Shown here piece after piece: positions 48,361-61,528 of a DNA stretch of 64,000 nt. A program made the position numbers and the translations under genes. This stretch comes from Glandiceps talaboti. Lineage: Eukaryota > Hemichordata > Enteropneusta > Spengelidae. The stretch's first letter is position 1, and every line of letters starts with the position of its first letter. The notes below the pieces were generated by a model. That model worked only from the letters and a program-made list of their open reading frames with translations, did not search any database and had not been told where the DNA came from. The DNA lies in the NCBI RefSeq assembly GCF_964340395.1, contig NC_135558.1:16332271-16396270 (forward strand), read 5' to 3'.

Positions 48361-50574
48361 ATGGCGTCAAACGAGGGGCAACTTCTCGACAAAATTGGCA
48401 AGAATTTCCTCCTGTGTACTATCTGTACAGAGCAATACAAGGACGCTAAATGTCTACCGTGTCTTCACAACTTCTGCAAACCTTGTCTGGTGAGGCTGGT
48501 GAAAGAGAATGCCATAACCTGCCCGATTTGCAAAAGATCCCACCCACTTCCGGGTAGTGGTGTTGAAGGTATTGGTACAAATTCCTTTTTGAATAATTTG
48601 GTTGACACTTTCAACAAACGAGACGATAATACGTCAGAATCGATTAAGTGTATGGGATGTGAGAATGGCGAAAGTACAACACACTGTATCGAATGTTGTC
48701 TACCAATTTGTGAAAATTGTGTTCGTGCACACAAGCGGTTCCCGATGTCCCGATCTCATCGCTTGGTTACCCTGGATGAATTCAATACAGCAAAGTGTGA
48801 TGACCCAGCCTCGGTACAGCCTCCAATGTACTGTCCTAGACACCAGAACTACGAACTGGAATTCTACTGTGATACGTGTGACGGAACAATCTGTCTAAAA
48901 TGTACTACCTTAGAACACCCGAGACCAGAGCACAAATACAGGTGTGTAAATGACGCAGCCAGTGATTATCGCAAAGAATTGGCCGACATGATAGACAAAG
49001 TAAAAGTGAAAGAAACCGAAGCAAAACACAGTGAGTTGGCGGTCGAGAAAATCTCGGAATCACTGGATAACTGCTTCACTTCGGAGGGAAAGAAGTTGAA
49101 AGATCACGTCGCTAATACTATCGAAGAAGTCACTCGTTTGATACAAGAAAACTGCGCCAGATTAATGACAGAGATGACAGATGAATATCACGAAAGGAAA
49201 ACAAACTTAAATGCACAACTAAAAGGACTGATCATAGCTCAGAGTGATTTAAGAAATGCCAGAGAATACACTGAGAAACTGGTTGAATATGGAAATGCTG
49301 CACAATTGATGTCTGCAAAGAAAGGTATTTCAACTCAAATGACAGAAATTCTGAAAGTCGAGACCAAAACTGAGCCAAGAGAGGACGACTACATGGAGTT
49401 CAGACCGTATGATGACTTCTGTAGGGAGAAGAGTGTAGGAAATGTAATATCAGTTGATGCTAACATGTACAAAGTGACTGCTTCTCCGAACTTTGTGAGA
49501 GTTGATGAAGAAATTGCTGTTACAGTTGCAGCAGACACAAGACTGAAGAGAGTAGCGCCTGAAAGAGTTCTTGTCTTAGTGAAGAAACCAGACAATACGA
49601 CAGAGAATGTGATAGCATGTGATAACGAAGATGGAACAATGACTTTGAAAACTCATGGAAAGATGGAAGGAGAACATGAACTTTTAATATCTGTTAATAA
49701 GAAACCAGTACAAGGATCACCAGTTGTGGTTAAAGTTATTCCTAAGAAAGGGTTGGTGTCTAGCTTTGGGGAGCAAGGGTCAGGGGTCGGGCAGCTGAGT
49801 GGTCCATGGGGTGTAACGATGACCAGAAATAGACATGCATTAGTTTGTGATCGGAATAATCACAGATTACAATCATTTAGCCTGAGTGGAAAACATCAGA
49901 GTATGTTTACATTTCAAAATGTTGGATATCCAATTACACCATACGATGCAGCTGTTTCAGTAGATGGTAATATCTTCATCACAGACAATGGAAATGAACA
50001 GATTCTTGTCTGTGATGAAAACGGCAAGCTGATCAGATGCTTTGGGAATGGGAAATGTGGGGAGCCAATAAGTATTACAATAAGTCCTACCAATGGGAAG
50101 GTTTATGTGGTTGATTTGAGTGCACATTGTATTCATGTTTACAACCAGGATGAAGAATGTATCAAATCTTTCGGTAGTCAGGGCAACATGGATGGCCAAT
50201 TCTTCCAACCCAGTTCTGCCTGTATAGATGATACAGGTAATGTCTATGTATCAGAATATGGTAATCACCGAGTGCAAGTGTTTGATGCTGACGGTCACTT
50301 CCTGTATTCATTCGGTAATATGAGAAGTGGTGATGGTCAGCTGAATTCTCCGCGTGGCTTGTGTCTAGATAAACACGGCTACGTGTATGTTGCAGACTCA
50401 GGTAACTATAGGGTAGTGAAATATGAGTCGCGTGGCCGATTTGTTGGCCGTGTCGATAGTGGTGATACCGATAGAATGGAACCATTCGGTGTTTGTGTTA
50501 GTGATGATGAACCGTTTGGCAAGGTAATAGTTACTTACTATAGCAACCACTGCATCAAAGTCTTTGCTCAGTAA
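48361..50574 (+). CDS. TRIM-NHL protein (RING E3 ligase, TRIM2/3/71-like architecture)
   Basis: Single-exon 737-residue frame. The ATG at 48,361 is chosen because MASN matches the paralogue's start and lies shortly before the RING. RING finger C3HC4: C19, C22, C34, H36, C39, C42, C54, C57. B-box 1 at about 97-127 (CMGCENGESTTHCIEC), B-box 2 at about 155-195 (CPRHQNYELEFYCDTCDGTI), a coiled coil at about 200-330, a filamin-type Ig domain at about 380-465 (ending GEHELLISVNKKPVQGSPV), and about six NHL repeats to the C terminus (NNHRLQSF, GNHRVQVF, SGNYRVVKYE). Such proteins are ubiquitin ligases whose NHL propeller binds RNA or protein; many invertebrates have expanded them. Intronless structure and adjacent relics suggest a retro- or tandem-expanded family. 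Partner and target are unknown. Confidence 0.92.
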   Translation: MASNEGQLLDKIGKNFLLCTICTEQYKDAKCLPCLHNFCKPCLVRLVKENAITCPICKRSHPLPGSGVEGIGTNSFLNNLVDTFNKRDDNTSESIKCMGCENGESTTHCIECCLPICENCVRAHKRFPMSRSHRLVTLDEFNTAKCDDPASVQPPMYCPRHQNYELEFYCDTCDGTICLKCTTLEHPRPEHKYRCVNDAASDYRKELADMIDKVKVKETEAKHSELAVEKISESLDNCFTSEGKKLKDHVANTIEEVTRLIQENCARLMTEMTDEYHERKTNLNAQLKGLIIAQSDLRNAREYTEKLVEYGNAAQLMSAKKGISTQMTEILKVETKTEPREDDYMEFRPYDDFCREKSVGNVISVDANMYKVTASPNFVRVDEEIAVTVAADTRLKRVAPERVLVLVKKPDNTTENVIACDNEDGTMTLKTHGKMEGEHELLISVNKKPVQGSPVVVKVIPKKGLVSSFGEQGSGVGQLSGPWGVTMTRNRHALVCDRNNHRLQSFSLSGKHQSMFTFQNVGYPITPYDAAVSVDGNIFITDNGNEQILVCDENGKLIRCFGNGKCGEPISITISPTNGKVYVVDLSAHCIHVYNQDEECIKSFGSQGNMDGQFFQPSSACIDDTGNVYVSEYGNHRVQVFDADGHFLYSFGNMRSGDGQLNSPRGLCLDKHGYVYVADSGNYRVVKYESRGRFVGRVDSGDTDRMEPFGVCVSDDEPFGKVIVTYYSNHCIKVFAQ

Positions 50575-52638
50575 AACATATCAAAATTACAGCCAATGAC
50601 GTCCTTGTACTTGCAGCAGCAAGAACAAAGTTAGAACCATCGTTAGGCTAGATCACATGGATGTAATAAAGATGATGTGCCTGAGATCACGACAGCGTTG
50701 TCTGTTTCATTCGACAATTCTACCCTTGAGACAATTCATTTCTAATATCACAATTGCAGTTAAATCATCATTAACTGGATGTCATACTGAATCACATATC
50801 CTCATTAGTAAATTCCCTACTAGTGTTGAATTAAAGGATTCGCCGTCATTGTCTTCTTATAACAAAAAGTGGCCATAATGATGAATCCACCTTACTGCTG
50901 AATCGAGATATTAATTCAGTAGTGATCTCAAACACCCTCCCAACTCGACACTGATCCAGTCCCCCTCCCAACCATAGCACGTCAAATATTCTGATACACA
51001 GACAGACTGACGTACAGTTAATATGACGACCAATTATTAACAAAACTATCAATAATTGAATGAAATTGTATACTTATTGTCTTCAGTAAATAATGGTACA
51101 AGATAAGAGATTACTTTTAAATCAGGGAAACTATAGAGTTTCAAATAGGCAGTATGGTGTTATTTTCGTCTCATTGCAATGTCTTTTGTTCCAAATTACA
51201 TAACGCAAAATACAGACTGTATGTTGCGCAAGCATATAGCATGATACATGTTATCTGACTGTGAACACAAATTATCAACTCTGTCGGATGAAACAGTGAA
51301 GATTCAAACACAAAACTGTTAATTTATGAGATAAAATCGTAACATTTCATGTATCTACGCCCTTTCAGTGCCTGTATTTTGTTTGTGCAATTCGTAACAA
51401 AGAAAGTGTGAGTTGTAAAAGATATTCTATAGTCCCTCTGTGCAATTCGTAACAAAGAAAGTGTGAGTTGTAAAAGATATTCTATAGTCCCTCTGGTTTG
51501 GTAGTAAGTATTTGTAAAATTAGACTAATAAATATATCTATTTTATTTAGTATTCGAGAATCGAACTTCAAATGCACAGCTTGTCATATCTGTGAAGGAA
51601 TGTACAATGAAGTTCTTAACAATAAATAGCAAATGATAGTGTTTGCCAGCTTTTACTTCTATCTTTGTCAATATTACAATAATTGTCAGTCGAGATATAA
51701 AAAACTAATAATTGACAGTTAGGCGTGTTACATGATCTCGTAGCTATCGTTCATGAAGAAATTTCAATAGTGTCAAGCGCTAGCAAAACTTGTACTTGCC
51801 CATGAAAGAATGAAAATTCATTTGTTATTTGACAAGAGTTTACCAAAAACATTCCTAGAATGATATATTCTATTGATTTTCATTGAAAATAATTCTATCT
51901 GAAAATGAATGAAATCAAATATATAATACAATTGGTGGGAGTAAGAGAAAACCCTCTGGTGAGGACCATGGAAGTAGTTCAAGAGTAAAAGTCCATAGAC
52001 CGGAATGACATAAGGGACTCTTTTAGATTAAAGAAATTTGATTTTCTATAGGATAGATTTCTGTGTAATGTTAGAGTAGTCACCTTGTATGCACTTCATG
52101 TAAACATAGTGAAAGTATAAAAAAGATTAACAGACATAGTATAGAATATAATACAATGTTAGGAATATAGACTCGAAACTTTAAAATGGTCCTATCTGCA
52201 AATAATTTTTGTTATTGTGTTTGTGTATTCAACCAATGTAAATAGAGTTTTTTGGATAAACGATTCTGATCAGGAAATATCCAGAATACGTAATATTACA
52301 GAATGATAACGAGATGAATCATTCGAAAAATACTCAACATCTCCTGTCATATTCAATTACAAATTTAGCAGGGTTAGTCTTTTCAGTGAAGTTTCAGGCT
52401 TCTTAATAGTTATCTACCAGCAAATAATCGATCATTTGATCATCACTAGTCATATATAGAACACCATTTCAATGACGTAATCCACGGTGCACCCATGAGT
52501 AAATGTTTTTGTATTTCACTATTTATATTAGTCGCGATTGCAGATCTACAATTCGTCGGGTAAACATTACTGTTTGTACACATGAATACATTTTGATCAG
52601 ATTTGTAGTAGAAACTAATAGAAAATTGTAAACTTCTA
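50575..52638. other. 3' flank of intact TRIM gene
   Basis: No further gene. 51,270-51,690 resembles 45,256-45,600 in the same orientation (shared TTTGGTAGTAAG(A/T)ATTTGTAAAAT and GTCATAT(C/T)TGTGAA), so pieces of the duplicated module are also present here. A 56-bp exact tandem duplication is listed separately. Confidence 0.55.
51385..51496. repeat. 56-bp exact tandem duplication
   Basis: The unit starting GTGCAATTCGTAACAAAGAA and ending ATAGTCCCTCT occurs twice in a row with no visible mismatch, so it is recent. Confidence 0.9.
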
Positions 52639-52748
52639 AACTGTGTTATTGTAGACAATCGATTCTTTCCTTGACTGATGCTGTGCTCGAGCTTTGTTAA
52701 CATGACTAACTTTTCTATGAATTATAATATTTGATAAATAAATGTTCT

Positions 52749-52888
<140 letters not shown>

Positions 52889-54502
52889 ACCTTCGGAATT
52901 GGAGGAACCAAAAAGAAACACAACGGAACAACCAATATATCTGCCTATATAGAAAAGAAATAACACCCTAAAGACCAATAACAGCACACACAATTACCCA
53001 CCTCCATAACAACAAACCAGCCATCCAACCCCCCCCCCAAAAAAAAAAAAAAAAACAACCCAAAAAACCCAAACAAAAAAAAAACAAAAAAAACAAACAA
53101 ACAAAAACAAACCCAAACCAACCAAACATGACAGTTGGACTATATGTGTCAATGATATATGTGTCAATGATATATATAGAGTGTGTGTGTCATATATATA
53201 ATGATACTTAAAGCATCTGTTGATTCCGAATAGCTCCAATGTCCCAATGAGGAAAATTATTTCCCCATCTCAGCCTAAGGCCGAATTGATTATCAGTGCC
53301 AATATTCTGTAAATGCCAGCTGGGTTGGTTGCCTTAGACACACTCATGGTTCAAATATTAAACATGGGCTATTCAGAAATAAATGCCAAAGGTTAGGATG
53401 GAACCGACAACTTGTAGAATTTAAATAAGTGGCCATCATGAACAATCTATATTATAACTTAGGCTATAGGGAGACCTTGGTAGAATATACATAATTATGT
53501 ATGGCTTATCAGGTGTACCGATTATGCAGGAAGGAAACAGACTATGAGTATATATGGCATTGTCGCAAGCCAAAGCATGTATGACCCTTTTTTCGCTGAC
53601 ACAGCAAAATATGAGTTACATCTGTATGGAGGTGAATGTTAAGAGAGCTGTCGTAAATAGGCTAGTGGCTTACGACGATGGAGTATGCACTGTACCAATG
53701 AATTTAGACGGAAACCTATCTTTTATTATAATTGTGGATACAACAGTTTTACGATCTCTCAAACACGATATTCTTATCGCAGGTAAGAACACATATCAGA
53801 ACATTTTGAAGATTGTAAAATACACTCGTAGGTGGCGCTCTAATACCTGTGGAAAAATGACCGTAGACCTGCATAGCGACACCTACGGTTGTTATTTTAC
53901 AGTTAAGAATTAGAACTTCCATATAGGTAGGATGCCTGTATGGAAAAGACACTGTAACAAGTCAATGGATTATCTTGTGTATCCATTGCGAAAGAAAAAA
54001 TGTTTCCCAAAATTTTAAGCTGTATATTGTGAAGAAATTTTATAGCTGTTTATATTAGTATTTGATATGATGACAAACGTCAAAGCAATAATGAAAAAAC
54101 ATTTCTTGTGGTTCATTAATAATTTATTCAGAAATAGTTTCCCTTCCTTTACATAATAGCCAACGTAATTACTTGTGTAGAAATATGTTCCTTACTGCCA
54201 ATACAATAAAACTTACCTAGACAACTGTCTTGAATCTCCGTCAGAGCACCATCTAGCTACGGAATTAAAGTTACGTTAGCGTTGTTACACTCAATATTGT
54301 GCATCTGTCACTATTTGTCATAACATGCACCCTTGGTCATGGTCTATGTTAGATGTTGTGCTATATAAATTAAGTATAGACGAACGTTTTACTTAATACT
54401 TAGATATAGAAAACTCGCATAGGGTCATTCCTAGAAATATTTAACAGTTATATCAAAGAATGAACCTCTGCGCTTACAGAGCGACACGGAACCGCGTTAT
54501 AT

Positions 54503-54990
<488 letters not shown>

Positions 54991-55664
54991 TGTAATCCAT
55001 GATAGTAAATGAAGTTATAATTAGAGTAAACAGTCAATGAGTATCAATGACTGACGAGGATTTCTCATTTCAGTTTAGCCCCCAGGGTTCGGATTTTTTT
55101 TTCGCAAATACATTTTGTACAATCTAACTCATTGTAAGTCATCATTACTATACCGAATAATATTGTCACCGGTGACACAAAGGTCTTCTCCGCTACTAAC
55201 TCGCTAACAAGACTTAACGAATTTCCCACAAAGCTTCAAATTTAACTATCCCATGAATGTCGTTATCTGTCACGTCACATACACATATCCGTACTTATCC
55301 AGATACTCCCCTCTCTGCCAAACGAATACAGGGTGTGGCCATGAGAATTGAAAAACTTGAATTCTGTGATTACCATTGTATGATACAGAGACATTGGCTG
55401 TATTATCAATACAGACTGAATGAGAGTTAATGAGTTCTCCGATCCATCACTGTTACCTAGACAACAGAACGAGTTTATGTTTTGCCCATATTGGCTGTAA
55501 ATCTAGGTGCAGAGTGCACAAATATCAACACAAAAAGTCAGCATAAACCCCCCCCCCCCATACAGTTGTATGCCCAATCAATGAGAATTTTCATTTCCGA
55601 TTAGTTTACCATTTTCATATCATCACTGAGAGAAATGTGTTCATTTGAAATATCTGAACAATTA

Positions 55665-56075
55665 CATTTGGGTATTTCAGTCACTTTATAATTATGTCCC
55701 ACGACCTGGTACAACTACTTCAGCACTCTTCTTTCTACAGAAGTCACCAATTCAAAGCATAAATCTTCTGTCAGTTTATTGGAGTCTCCATTTTCAAAAT
55801 TTCTTTAATTTTATATAACTCTATGAGATATACTTTTCTTTGTGGATATAAGAAGACCTTTAAGTTTTGCATTTATAAGTTTTATCACATTCATCTTTCA
55901 ACCCACTCGTTAGTTTATCACCATTTGTATGTATCATGCGAGTAACTTCTTTGATTATTTTGTCAATGTGGTCGCTTCTCTTGCAATTACGCTATATGGT
56001 CAACTGCTGCAGATTTTTCTGTTATCGGCAGCTTATTACCTTCTTTTAATTGAGCTTCATTCGAAATTTGGTGAC
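55665..56075 (-). pseudogene. Antisense TRIM relic, copy B
   Basis: Minus-strand similarity to the TRIM coiled-coil region: GAAGCTCAATTAAAAGAAGG, GATAACAGAAAAATC, GAAGTTACTCGCATGATA, GGTGATAAACTAA and GACTTCTGTAG. It is more decayed than copy A and matches the same part of the gene. Confidence 0.75.
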
Positions 56076-56104
56076 ATAGACAATACCCTTCGTATCTCTA
56101 TTCT

Positions 56105-56283
56105 TAACACACACACACGCAACATACATACACATATCCGTACTACCCACGTACACACATATATAATATACATACACACGACTCACACACAACACATATA
56201 TACAATGTACACACACACGACACACACACAACACACATACACCCTTCCCACACACATACATGTGCACCCCCACACAGACACAA

Positions 56284-56338
<55 letters not shown>

Positions 56339-56360
56339 CAGATACACACACAAAGATACA
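56105..56360. repeat. (CA)n-rich and (ACAG)n microsatellites
   Basis: ACACAC/CATACA-rich stretch to about 56,280, then about 14 ACAG units (56,284-56,339). Gives Thr/His/Asp/Arg/Gln artefact frames. Confidence 0.95.
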
Positions 56361-57444
56361 CAACCGCTATATGCTGCTGGACTTCTAAAATCGATATCAA
56401 CAGTGGAGAATAAACAATTCAATCATTTCTCTATACTTCAATCAGCGTAAACATTGACGAAGGTCACACAATACAAATTTCATGACACATAAGCAGCTAT
56501 CATTTATTCAGGATTATTCAAGGTCGATTTAGCAGGCAAACGTTGACCGTAAAATGCATTACAGATAGACACCAACAATTCTGTATCTCAGAACGTCGAT
56601 TAGGTAAACAGGCTACTATTAAGAAGCTACATGTGATCGAACTAGAAAACCAGAAAGATGTATACAGAAACGATGTCATGCAGCCCATTTGAGAGCTAAC
56701 ACATATAATTGCCTCTGGTGAGAATATAAGGGATTCTTTATTGGCGCACCCCTTTTGCAGTTGAACTACGTGCAGTTTGCATGACAAACTCGGTAATTTA
56801 AATAACAATCCTGAATACTGAGATCAATTGTCCTCGTCTGACCGGTGCATAGTTCGTCCTTCAGGTTTTTTTGGCATTATTTAAAGACTATATATTTAAA
56901 TGTGCGAAAAGCTTTAAGTTTGAACAAACGCTGTCTATATAGCGCAAATGACAAATATGAATCTTTGTTGAAATTGGCGTTGTGCCGTTTACATATATAA
57001 ATCATGGTTGAAATTGGCGTTTACATATGTAAATATCATTCATCGTTGACATGGGCGTTGTGCCGGTTGGTGGCGATGAACTAATTTCGCACTGTACTTA
57101 AGTTCCCTTTGTCAACCACTGAATTAGTAGCCGCTGGGTATCACTTGGTATAACCTGCAGATGCAGCTATCATTAGGAGGAATGACAGCACTGACTACAT
57201 AGTTACCCTGTTTTTGGACTAAAATCAGAACATAATCACTCATCGTTTACACCAAAGCTGTATCTGGACCCGCTGAAATCTCCCGACCGTGACTCAACAC
57301 GTTTTGGCTCGTCAACAACTGGTATGTACAAAGCACTGACAGGGGGAATTCTCACAAACAATTTGATTTTCACTTCTGAAAGATTGCACAATTAACACAT
57401 AAGTAAGGATGGTAGGTCAGCATAAACTAAAATATATCATCGGC
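56361..57444. other. Intergenic, nothing else recognised
   Basis: Apart from the duplicated exon-like segment, it holds two near-copies of AAATTGGCGTT..GTTTACATAT around 56,975-57,060. No coding signal. Confidence 0.45.
56598..56700 (+). pseudogene. Duplicated exon-like segment, copy 1
   Basis: After TTAG the sequence GGTAAACAGGCTACTATTAA ... ATCGAACTAGAAAACC ... TACAGAAACGATGTCATGCA with CCCATTTGA parallels the segment split by the hAT-like insertion at 61,452-61,528 and 63,727-63,741. Small indels relative to the other copy shift the frame. A terminal exon is possible (AG acceptor, then an open frame ending MQPI stop), but no protein family is recognised. Confidence 0.35.
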
Positions 57445-57448
57445 ATAC

Positions 57449-57545
57449 AGAGACAGACAGACAGACAGATAGACAGACAGACAGACAGACAAACAGGCGC
57501 ACAGACAGACAGGCAGACAACAAACAGACAGGCAGACAGACAGGC

Positions 57546-57580
<35 letters not shown>

Positions 57581-57692
57581 ACAGCAGACAGACTAGGTAG
57601 GCGGGCAAACAAGTAGAATAACAGACATACAGACAGGCAGATAGAACAGCAAACAGGCTCGGCAGGCAGGTAGAACAACAGACAGACAGACA
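57449..57692. repeat. Degenerate (ACAG)n tetranucleotide array
   Basis: ACAG units with GCAG, GATAG and AACAG variants over about 240 bp. Several Cys/Val/Leu frames on the minus strand are artefacts. Confidence 0.95.
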
Positions 57693-57699
57693 AAACAAA

Positions 57700-60600
57700 T
57701 ATGCAAATTCTTACTTGGAGAAAGGTGGTGATAGCTATTGACCAAGTTTAAGTTGTAATCTCAGACGCACACAGTCTATCTCAGAGGTACCAGAATCTCA
57801 GGACACGTATTCAGTGGATTAAACTCACAAGCACACAAAATATTACTTTTGGTGAATATGATGTATGCTTAAACCAACAATACGAGAGCTTTGTATTCGT
57901 TTTCTTTCACTTACAGCAATTCAGACTAGATTGAGTCAATTAGTTCGCCGTAATATTTCTACTACGACACAGATCAGTTACCGTACGTTAAAGACATGTT
58001 GCTCTCCTGCTGCCCACAAGATCTCTTCTCGTATAAGTTGGTTTTCCCGCATACACCCTACATTCACATTTTATTCAAATTCAAAGCTTCATTCCGTAAT
58101 ACAAATACGGCCAGTAAATAACATGTTTACAATAAACTTCAATTCTTTCCCTTTTTAGGAAGTGTTTATGAACTACAGTTAATTTAATTCAGAGATAAAC
58201 AGTTTTGAAAATACCCTTTTCTACTATAGCTGAATTCATTAAAAGTTGTGATCTATCACTTATAGTGACACTTGCGCTTAATTACAAGTAATGACATGGC
58301 ATAGCTCGTATTATTAGCTCATTAATCAATTATACATCACACAGTCGGGTAGCCTTGATACAATTACTGTTTGTTTATAATACAATTATATACTTTGTAA
58401 CACCACCCCCTTCTCCATAATGTTGTCCCAAAACAAGCAATTAAAATTGAAAAGAATAATAAAAGAGTAATAAATGGTATAGAAATGTTAATAATTTGAG
58501 TAAAATTCAAAATTCAAAGGCACTCGGTGTAAAGTAAAATATGATCGAAGAATAGAAAATCGGTAAGAATTGTTTTGTTTTGTTTTGTTTTGTTTTGTTT
58601 TGTTTTGTTTCGTTTTGTTTCGTTTTTGTTGTTGTTTTTTGTTGTTGTTAAAATGTTATTAAAAGTTGAAAAGTCACTGAAATCACTTAAATGTTAGAAT
58701 GTTAATAAAAGTATGTTAATAAAATTATTGAAATCACTTATGTCGACAGAAAATCACACACATCGGCATTGAAAGTTAAAATGTACTTATCCTAAATCGT
58801 AAACACTCTTATCTAAAATAACTTAAAATGGAAAAAGTGTCTTATTAAAACGTAAAATACTTGTCTTCAACAAGTTAAAATATCACTTATCTAATCTTAA
58901 CGCATTATCTTAATTATTACTCAAATTGTCCATGGTTGAAAATGTTTCTTCTTATCAGTAGAAGTTCAAAGTTGTCTCACAGTGTAGAGTTCAATATTAT
59001 TTCAACAGTCATAGTTGAAAATGATCTCAACGTTCAGAATTCAAAGTTTCTTATTTCAATAAGTAATAACGTTCAAAAGTAATAATATTAAAAAAACTCA
59101 GTAAAATGTCACAAATTGACATCAAAATTGAAATAATCATTATAAATAGGTACCATTAATATAATTTAAAAGTCAGAAATCAAAATTGACTATAATCAAC
59201 CATCAAAATTCCAGTTACGCTACCTTTATATTGTAAACCACGTTAAGCGCAAGGGGTCACACGGTGAATTAGCCTTATCATATTTAACCGGCGTACGTAA
59301 GATCTTATTAGCGCTGGATTTACTAGCATCAACACTATGAGGCCGTGTATTAGTCACATCTGGTATGCCAATATTCGCATTAGGCACGTCCTTATTTTCA
59401 TGAATGAAGGGGCCTTCTAAGGGTTGTCATGAATCGTACAAACAGTCAAGGGTGTCATGTCCTTACTACTATTGTTCCTACTATCATTAGATTGAGTGGG
59501 TAGCATCGGAATGCTAGATATCTCAACAGAACCCACTTCATGATCTCTATTCTTAATCGTTAGTTTTCGCCAATATTGTCTAAATGTATGAAGAAAGTAT
59601 GCCATGAATATCAAACAGAGAGCAAAGATACACAGTGCTTATAATCGGTGCTTTGCGTAGGTTCAAATACTTGTGTAGGCAATGGGATCGTAGATTTAAA
59701 CCAAGAAATTTGCTGCGATTCAACTTTTTTAGTCATTAAGATTTGTAATGTTATATTTAAATGTTCTCAATTTCCGCATTAAATATAATATTAAGGCCAA
59801 GTCAAACACATGACAAGAGCAAAGTTACCCAGCTCAGAGTGAAGAATATAAAGTAGATATATCCCAGAGAACCGTCATTAAAATTGATTGAACTGTCATT
59901 ACTACGTCGAGCTTTGTACAGCTGTTAGACCTTGTCATCTAGAGATACAGTTCCCAACAGGAATTTCCCGATTAAGTTTTAACAAGTTACTGACTAGTCG
60001 ATTGCATCCGCGAATCACGCGAATAGCAATCTTATCAAATAAACATACCCAATACAAGACTTTTACCTTCAATGATCTATCTGACATAACCTATTTTAAG
60101 CAAGGTAAATATGCCAACGTTATAGGAGTGTTATACACTATTAACAAAATGCCTTGTTTCATCTATCCTAACGCATTCCTCCACCATGTCTTTAATCGAC
60201 ACAATTATTTTATATGATATTCAATGCTCTTAAATTAACATTGATTATATAATCCAACTTAATATTTCTAAACAATATAATATCAGAGTTACTCAACTTG
60301 GAGTCGAAAACCATGTAAATCCAAACAGACCATAAGAAACATGTATTATTTTCATATTAGACTCGTCAAACGAAGTGAGATAGACTCTACAATAAGTTCA
60401 TCAAATATATTTATTCAATCTATAATCTGTTTATCTATTATTGTTTCTACCAAAGGGTCACTGTCAGTTATTGTCAAGACTTGTACCTAGGGGAACTGTA
60501 GTCATGTAGCGATTACTTAGAGTACTTTAAATGAACAGAAATGTAGACATTTGAAACAAAACATAATTACATACCAAATACACGGTGTGACCATGCTTAA

Positions 60601-61450
60601 AGTATTTTGGAAATTTTCCATTAGAACGAAAACAAGACTTCCCTTACCATATAAGGTGACAAAACAGTATTTAAAAAAAAATTTTTTATTATTGTTTGAG
60701 AGTGGTGACAAATGAGACAGTTCACTAAATATACAGTCAACAACAGTATTGTCCTCACCAAATAAGATGGTAATACTTTTCACTGATAGGAGTGATAAAT
60801 GAGAAAAGGTAATTATAGCGACCATGTCTTTGTTATAGAAAAATTCCGTTGTTTTGAGCAATCATTGAAGAAGTACCTTTCAGGGCCGCTATCATTCAGC
60901 GTCTGGCCAGACTAATTCAATTACTCACACAATCCCAGCTGTCTTTGTTCCAGATAAAAATAAACCCCCTTTTTAATTTCAACTTGCAAAATCAACCATA
61001 CAGGAAATCCCAAATGACAACTCAAGATAATTGACCTTAAATAACTTTGTCATATTATGTGATATCAATTGTCAAATATAATCAATTTCACACGACACGA
61101 TATGTTAACGTCTTTAATGAAATATTGCAGCGATCAAACAGGTTGTTTCCTGAGTTGACCTTTAAGTGTACATATTCTATTCACGAAGACGTGTAAGGTG
61201 ACGCGAACCTATAACACAATAAGGTGCCTTCGGAATTATACACGCATATGAATTGAAGTCTGTGCCCGATAATATCGCAATAACCTAAAGTATTAGATTT
61301 ATCAACAAATGCCTGTTTATTTTTCCATAGCTATCTGTCAAATCAGACTACTGACCAGTAACGTCGAATAATGAATTGAATTCCTCCCGTTCCGAAGAGG
61401 GATTAGTCTTATAGGGATGTGTCTTATTATTTAAATATCTGTCTGTCTTT
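57700..61450. other. AT-rich region without a recognised gene
   Basis: Contains many short AAGTT/AAAAT-type runs (58.4-59.2 kb), a (TTTTG)n tract and several 60-115-residue open frames on both strands. On the minus strand near 59.4-59.6 kb a hydrophobic stretch followed by a charged tail resembles the end of a membrane protein. A purine-rich GAAGGGGGTGG next to TGTTACA (minus strand, about 58,400-58,420) resembles a polypurine tract and LTR start, but I found no second LTR or pol motif. Confidence 0.4.
58574..58625. repeat. (TTTTG)n pentanucleotide repeat
   Basis: About ten TTTTG units with two TTTCG variants. Confidence 0.95.
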
Positions 61451-61520
61451 AGGTAAACATGCAACTATTCAGAAGCGACGTAATGATCGAACTAGAAAAC
61501 CTGTAAGATGTGTGTACAGA

Positions 61521-61528
61521 AAAGATAT
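61521..61528. repeat. hAT-like target duplication (left), AAAGATAT
   Basis: Compared with GATCATAT at 63,719-63,726; five of eight bases agree. The uninterrupted homologue near 56.67 kb supports the insertion boundary. Confidence 0.5.

Noticed and set aside
58398-59620. LTR retrotransposon with polypurine tract and env-like tail on the minus strand
   Set aside because: Only a purine tract next to TGTTACA and one hydrophobic frame; no second LTR, protease, RT or integrase motif was found.
59888-60217. 109-residue + strand open frame
   Set aside because: No recognisable motif, no paralogue in the window, and surrounded by AT-rich non-coding sequence; not supported as a gene.
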